This document shows, piece after piece, positions 60,201-64,000 of a stretch of DNA of 64,000 nt. The stretch is from contig JACCGJ010001996.1 of assembly GCA_013407085.1 (NCBI GenBank), positions 1 through 64,000 on the forward strand, read 5' to 3'. The DNA comes from Atriophallophorus winterbourni (Eukaryota > Platyhelminthes > Trematoda > Plagiorchiida > Microphallidae). Numbering within the stretch: the first letter of the stretch is position 1; each line of letters opens with the position of its first letter. Both the position numbers and the translations under genes were made by a program. The notes under the pieces are model-generated. The model was given only the letters and a program-made list of their open reading frames with translations. It was not told the DNA's origin and searched no databases.

Positions 60201-63200
60201 AACCGAATGTTCACTTATATTCCAGAAAATTCTTGACCCGAAACGTGTTTTACATCATACTCTTTGCTTTGTAAAACAAAAAAATATTCATGAAATTTAG
60301 ATTTGTGAATCCGTACAGTGGACACACAAAACACTAATATGTGCCGTCATTAATCAATGAATATTATGATAAACGCTAGGTTGTCCAAATGTTAATCTTC
60401 GACTATCCTTCAGCAAGATTTTAATTTAATTCTTTAATATGATTTAATCTTCACTGTACAATATACTAAGCCACATTAGTTTGGTTATTTCATAGTCAGC
60501 TTGAAGCGTCATTTATTGTACTATTTTTATATTATCTTCCCTGTACAATACTCCTGTATTTCTTAGATAATTATTGTATCAAGGATACAATAATATATAA
60601 TGAATTTCCTATGCTTTGTCTCCACCGTCATTGTGGGATTATTAATCTGTGCAGATATAGCAAAAGACAGTCCATTTTAAGCTGCTTGATCTCCATTATT
60701 CGAGGGGACACCAGTGCCTATGCAATACGAGGAATATTAACCAGACGATAATCGTTTAAGTGTTGAGTGGCATCGATTAACATTCTTTGTTATTGTATTG
60801 TATTGAATTACTTTGAATAATATCCCAAAACCAAAAGAACAGGCGTTTGTTACCTTAACATCAATAATCCGGTGATATTAATTGAGAGAGATATAATAAC
60901 TTTCTATATAATGGTAATCGGAAATGATGTTGGAAATAAAGTCATACTCGAATGCTACTGTTGATCAGAAGGACATGGCCGAATTTTACATAACCGATCC
61001 ACACATTGGATAGAATACAGCTGAGCAAATAAATGAATACGACCAGTTTTAGGAGTGTGAATGATGTGGATTAAAGATTCACACTGCTTTCGGTATCGAA
61101 TTTCAATTCGTAGATATGAATGTTGACGGGCACAGCTTAGTTGTATTCTTGCTGATCTTGTCTTTTTGTGGATGAATGACACCAAACGGATGCCTTTACT
61201 TAAGAATATATGAAGTTTGTAGTATTTGATGGGAACGGATATATAATAGCTATTAGAGATATTTTAACCAACTGTTTGTAATTAATTTTATTATTAGACT
61301 TTCATTAGTTTCAACCGAATTCGCCTGAAACATCTTTAAGTGGCGCTAACGTCTGTCATCCTTCCCTGGAGTGCTGCTATATCAGCTCCTGTGTCCAGTG
61401 AGTTCACATATCTCTATTGCCTTTTCTGTTAGGCTGCATGTACCCTCGCTAGTGAGAACGACTGACACTGTGTGCATTTCCAATCCATTGCGATTAATGT
61501 CGTTTAGGATGAAGCAACATAAAGGTGCCGAAACTTTTAAATAGATATATTCTCAACTCAGTAATTTTGAACGTGCGGTTTGATGAGAGATGGTGTAGTT
61601 GCAACTAGGATTACCAGACATTTGACGGCCAAACTCTTGGCTTCAGCTCGAACTTGATAACCAAGAGATGATGGCCAGTAGTCAAATATACCAGCGACCA
61701 TTAGAAACTCATACTGATGAGTACGTGATCGATTTTTATTCTGTGTCATACAATCAAATTTATGCGCATGTAGTGGTATGGATTATGGGGAAACCTCAGT
61801 GATGACTTGGTAGGCAAATGTCTGCCCGTCAATAAATGAGATGCTTTAAAAGTAAAGGTCCTTGAGTTATTACTCTACTATGTGTGCTTTATCTAGTACA
61901 AATATTATCTGTATAGTATTAGAATATTTTGCTACGGATTAACTTACCAGTAACCTTAGTAATCCAACTGAGCTGAACAGATAAATGGTATTTTTCAAAA
62001 CCCGAAAATATTGAAATCTGCCGCTTATATAATTTGTTGTCCACCATGAAATAATGAATTCCCTGAAGCCGTGCAGATCAGAAGGTGACCAGAATATCCA
62101 GGATAGCAACAATATTGGTAAGGATTCAATGCTTGTTCGCAAGATTGTTCCCGATGATGCCACTAAGGAAGAAACGATGGTAAATGCAGAATGTGAATTC
62201 CAAGCATTAGTGTAATAAGTATTATGGTTATATTTTAAATCCTGTGAATCCGTGCATATAATTTACACTTCGATTGGTTCCACTCGACACTTGTGGCAGT
62301 GTTGTTGCTCACTCGCGACTCGACTGTAAACGACATTTTTTGCCGTGAGAGTTTGTTTTAATTGGAACAATTTTCCCGATTATGTTGTCAACTCACCAAA
62401 TCAGCAGATTTTCAAGAGGTCTTGATGTCTTAAAGACCCTAAACCCATGCATAGAAGAAAACTATACATCCTAACACCATGCATCTACATTTGTCATCCC
62501 ACCAATCGAAAACAATTTCTGCCCTTTGGATTTTTACCTGATTCTTGAACTGCTCAGTAAGCAACCGAATCCCATTCTTGCTTGTTATATTGTTCTTAGT
62601 TCACATATTAATCTGTGGTTTTTTGTAAAGCTATATGCTTTTTAGACTATTAAAATTGAATTGAATTGAAAACAAGAGCAATTTGTAAATGCGGTATCAA
62701 TCCGTTCAACTTCAGCTAAATCCGTCAAGGCTTTTTTATTCAAACAGCAACACGATAGAACAAGTATGACTAAATTGAACTAGCTGCTTGTGAAATATGA
62801 CATGAAAAATTGCATTAAAAAATTTAGAACGTAGCATGCTTGCCCATATAATTCATAACAGTGAGTGTAAAAATGTCAACTCACCATTGATAAAATTCCA
62901 CATCAGGAGGCAGATAAAACCAAGTTGAATTGAGTGAAATAATTTACTTCTCGGCCATCCACTATCGCTGGGTTTAACGTTGTTATTTACACTTGAGCAA
63001 AACATGATGAAACACAAAAAGATGTACGCAAGGAGTACGTGAACACTGGAATGGAATTAGATTAATGCGCTAAAATCAACCGATAGTGAAGTGCATATTA
63101 GTGATTAAAGAAAATAGCAAATCTTTGCAAGCCTGTTTCAACAATGGCATTGACAGTTTTTCCTGAATAAGACTGTGGAAGCTGCAATTAGGTTTACGAC

Positions 63201-63483
63201 AAATGAAACTTGATTAATGTGATTTCAAAGTCACTTATTTTCATGTCAACTGTGTCATTTCACATTAAGCACGAACCTGACCCCCAAGTATATGGCGATT
63301 TTCCAATCCATGCCGAATAACGTTGTTTTATCGCCATGATTTTCCGTATTAATCGCACTATATTTTATATCACACAATCTTCAATAAACATGAAATATAT
63401 CCCTAAACTTTTGTGATCGTTTATCACATGAATGATTCAAGCCAATCAAGTAACTTTAATGTTTGCCTTAGCTTTTCAACCAT
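47963..63483 (-). CDS. Multi-pass membrane protein, eight exons, possibly gustatory-receptor-like 7TM (about 365 aa)
   Basis: Reading from high to low coordinates, eight exons join without breaking phase: 63483-63428, 63045-62885, 62162-61948, 58333-58242, 55542-55481, 54126-53997, 50411-50336, 48268-47963. They total 1098 nt including the stop. The product has at least seven hydrophobic spans, among them LLAYIFLCFIMFC, IQLGFICLLMW, LPILLLSWIFW, IAWAVVCLLLAVVP, VLMWSLTFFVNL, IIVPLLYVGVAY, LCTVCILCNVMS and IPIVLTFSSCLITILGF. It ends ILGFILVQTSWKR. A protein of this size with a last helix running into a xxILVQ end recalls insect-type gustatory receptor-like proteins, but that is only an inference from architecture. 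Weak points are the first exon (donor GTGATA) and the 62-nt exon at 55.5 kb (donor GTAAAA). The introns hold transposon fragments. Confidence 0.68.
50336..50411 (-). CDS. 7TM gene exon 7
   Basis: Acceptor CCTCTTTAG, donor AAG|GTGAGT. Reads FRMVFLECYGGESNINITYL and RSLIK, ending in phase 0. The other two frames hit stops before the donor. Confidence 0.68.
51003..51115 (+). pseudogene. CR1-like ORF2 tail scrap
   Basis: GTGTTTGGAATTCCCTACC and the following bases parallel the WNSLPxxxVNS..F closing segment of CR1-like ORF2. It lies in the intron between exons 6 and 7 of the 7TM gene. Confidence 0.5.
51615..52130 (+). CDS. Possible two-exon small protein (85 aa)
   Basis: Exon 51,615-51,685 starts with ATG and reads MSNEFIKCDCELNQYFSELN, then a GTAAGT donor. 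Exon 51,944-52,130 (acceptor TTCATAG) completes the codon and reads RFAKVQLLFTSPLRGDPVNT through a basic tail KKRGQGGSFIKTHETVYHKR and a stop. AATAAATAAA follows within 30 bases. The acceptor lacks a strong pyrimidine tract and I recognise no family, so this is only a candidate, nested opposite to the 7TM gene. Confidence 0.35.
52150..52159 (+). promoter_or_regulatory. Candidate polyadenylation signal
   Basis: AATAAATAAA about 20 bases after the stop codon of the small candidate gene. Confidence 0.35.
52445..52525 (+). repeat. SINE-like tail fragment
   Basis: ACGGCAATTTGCCTGGATCAG and CTTGTGCTTTCGTACCATACC match the 3' end of the SINE-like repeats at 2.0-3.2 and 8.3 kb. Confidence 0.55.
53997..54126 (-). 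CDS. 7TM gene exon 6
   Basis: Acceptor TTGATAATTAG, donor GTAAGA. The frame that fits exon 7 reads HIHHITSAIVHLFNALWLPP, VPEFRVLMWSLTFFVNLQTI. A second open frame (STGAGISSAYVVVDVLRE) exists but ends in the wrong phase. Confidence 0.6.
55481..55542 (-). CDS. 7TM gene exon 5 (tentative)
   Basis: Acceptor TTTTATAG. Reads HDPSGLNWLWKSFSATYALC. The donor GTAAAA is non-consensus. The exon was picked because it supplies exactly the phase change required between exons 4 and 6. Confidence 0.42.
56820..57420 (-). pseudogene. CR1-like ORF2 C-terminal remnant
   Basis: The - strand gives VWTPWFKRIFYWLIEYN and the following tail, with GAACGAATATTTATCATAC near 56,868-56,886 as at 17.96 kb. It lies in the intron between exons 4 and 5 of the 7TM gene. 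Confidence 0.5.
57625..57793. mobile_element. Short palindromic element with hammerhead-like motif
   Basis: AAGTGATGTGTTGCTCATATC at 57,625-57,645 is repeated in reverse complement at about 57,773-57,793, with the AAATT next to each arm also matching. The enclosed sequence contains the hammerhead-like core of the family. Confidence 0.6.
57660..57703 (-). ncRNA. Hammerhead-like motif
   Basis: On the - strand CTGATGA (complement of 57,687-57,693) is followed by GAAAC (complement of 57,669-57,673) and CGGTA, so the cleavage triplet would be GTA. CTCCAC precedes the core. Stem II pairs poorly. Confidence 0.5.
58242..58333 (-). CDS. 7TM gene exon 4
   Basis: Acceptor TTTTCTACAG, donor GTAAGT. Reads KITIAWAVVCLLLAVVPTLP and KTQEFASHPI with two bases left over. 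Confidence 0.7.
59530..59574 (-). ncRNA. Hammerhead-like motif, left arm
   Basis: On the - strand GAAAC is kept (complement of 59,542-59,546), but CTGATGA reads CAGATGA (complement of 59,560-59,566) and the cleavage site reads GTTC. Probably inactive. Confidence 0.45.
59686..59725 (+). ncRNA. Hammerhead-like motif, right arm
   Basis: CAGATGA (59,691-59,697) replaces CTGATGA, and AAAAC replaces GAAAC before CGGTC at 59,716-59,720. The cleavage triplet is intact but the core is not. Confidence 0.45.
61948..62162 (-). CDS. 7TM gene exon 3
   Basis: Strong acceptor GTTTCTTCCTTAG and donor GTAAGT. Reads ASSGTILRTSIESLPILLLS, then WIFWSPSDLHGF, and ends FRVLKNTIYLFSSVGLLRLL. Confidence 0.68.
62290..62672 (+). 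mobile_element. CR1-like 3' tail
   Basis: The segment from TTTGCCGTGAGAGTTTG to ATTGAATTGAATTG parallels the reverse complement of 37,500-37,870, including CCAATCGAAAACAATTTCTG and TTTTTAGACTATTAAAATTG. It is a 5'-truncated copy of the element H subfamily in the intron between exons 2 and 3 of the 7TM gene. Confidence 0.72.
62885..63045 (-). CDS. 7TM gene exon 2
   Basis: Acceptor TTCCATTCCAG, donor GTGAGT. Reads VHVLLAYIFLCFIMFCSSV, a hydrophilic loop, then FHSIQLGFICLLMWNFIN: the first two membrane spans. Confidence 0.65.
63428..63483 (-). CDS. 7TM gene exon 1 (tentative)
   Basis: ATG at 63,483 gives MVEKLRQTLKLLDWLESF and two extra bases, the phase needed by exon 2. The donor GTGATA is weak. 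The frame stays open further upstream, so the start could lie higher. Confidence 0.4.
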
Positions 63484-64000
63484 GATGCCAAACAAGAGGC
63501 ACAATCGCAGAATGAATTGAATTTCAAAGTTTGCAGATAATTCTTGATCCCGATTTTCCACTAGGTTACGCGAAATACTACGGGGAATGTTCAAAACATT
63601 GCAACCAATAATTGGCCACTTCCTGTGTTTTAAACTACGTGCCTGAATTCAATATTGTTCTTTCTGTTGTGACCAGTTTAGGCATTCCTCAAACTATAGT
63701 TTCGATAAATTTGGGTTGATTTCAAATTTTCCATTTCAAATATTACTTTATATTACGGACTTGAAATAAATAACCCAGAAACTCCCAGTAGCGTGTTGAG
63801 TCAACATTTATTGCGTTTCGGTAATCGAACACCGCAGTTCTTTGCTAGAACCTTATGTATTTGTGGTTTAAGAGTATTTTCGGTTATTTTGTCGTTCGAA
63901 CGATTGTCGATTGGCGAGGAATCAATAGTCGATTCTGCTTTAAACCATGAGGTTCGTTGAAAGAATACTACTTCGCCGTTGTTTCAGAATCAATACACTT
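63484..64000. other. Upstream of the 7TM gene
   Basis: No further exon was recognised. The open frame above the proposed ATG at 63,483 leaves room for a different start, and the promoter would lie here or beyond the window. Confidence 0.35.

Noticed and set aside
60955..61185. 76-residue - strand ORF between exons 3 and 4 of the 7TM gene.
   Set aside because: No usable splice sites, no hydrophobic span, and exons 3 and 4 already join in phase without it.

Overview
The window looks like genomic DNA from a flatworm, most probably a digenean trematode. It is AT-rich, protein genes are split by long introns, and the interspersed repeats are families familiar from trematodes: CR1/jockey-type and RTE-type non-LTR retrotransposons, a decayed Ty3/gypsy element that resembles the CsRn1 group, and small elements carrying hammerhead-ribozyme motifs. 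I cannot name the genus from sequence alone.

Layout. (1) 1-9.15 kb holds the 3' five exons of an alpha-SNAP (NSF attachment protein) gene on the + strand. Its introns are packed with repeats: a piggyBac-like MITE lies just upstream, and hammerhead-bearing fragments, a SINE-like composite repeat and two non-LTR fragments lie inside. (2) 9.5-20 kb carries two Mutator-like (MULE) remnants, the second with a 9-bp target duplication. Between them is a single-exon gene for a 1100-residue, mostly disordered protein with a KH-like N-terminus (12,692-15,994 +). (3) 20-29.7 kb is a retrotransposon nest. A nearly full-length CR1-like element on the - strand (ORF1 to 3' end) is split in its endonuclease domain by a second CR1-like element in the opposite orientation. 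(4) 30.5-33.8 kb (-) is a second large single-exon orphan gene (1088 residues) with repeated Cys-x-Cys modules, flanked by a GATA microsatellite. (5) 34.4-46.8 kb is again transposon debris: several CR1 fragments, a 305-bp fold-back element with hammerhead motifs, a deleted pogo/Tigger element with intact ends, an RTE element and a gypsy relic. (6) 47.9-63.5 kb contains a previously hidden eight-exon gene on the - strand. All seven exon joins keep reading phase, and they give a protein of about 365 residues with multiple membrane spans. Its size, architecture and C-terminus resemble gustatory-receptor-like 7TM proteins. A possible two-exon small gene lies on the opposite strand within one of its introns.

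The host genes are not obviously linked in function: vesicle fusion (alpha-SNAP), two lineage-specific large proteins, and a candidate chemoreceptor-like membrane protein. The most unusual signals are a dispersed family of short palindromic elements with hammerhead-type cores in their arms, the multi-exon 7TM gene that ORF calling misses, and cleanly readable nested insertions. All boundaries were read by eye, and no similarity search was run.
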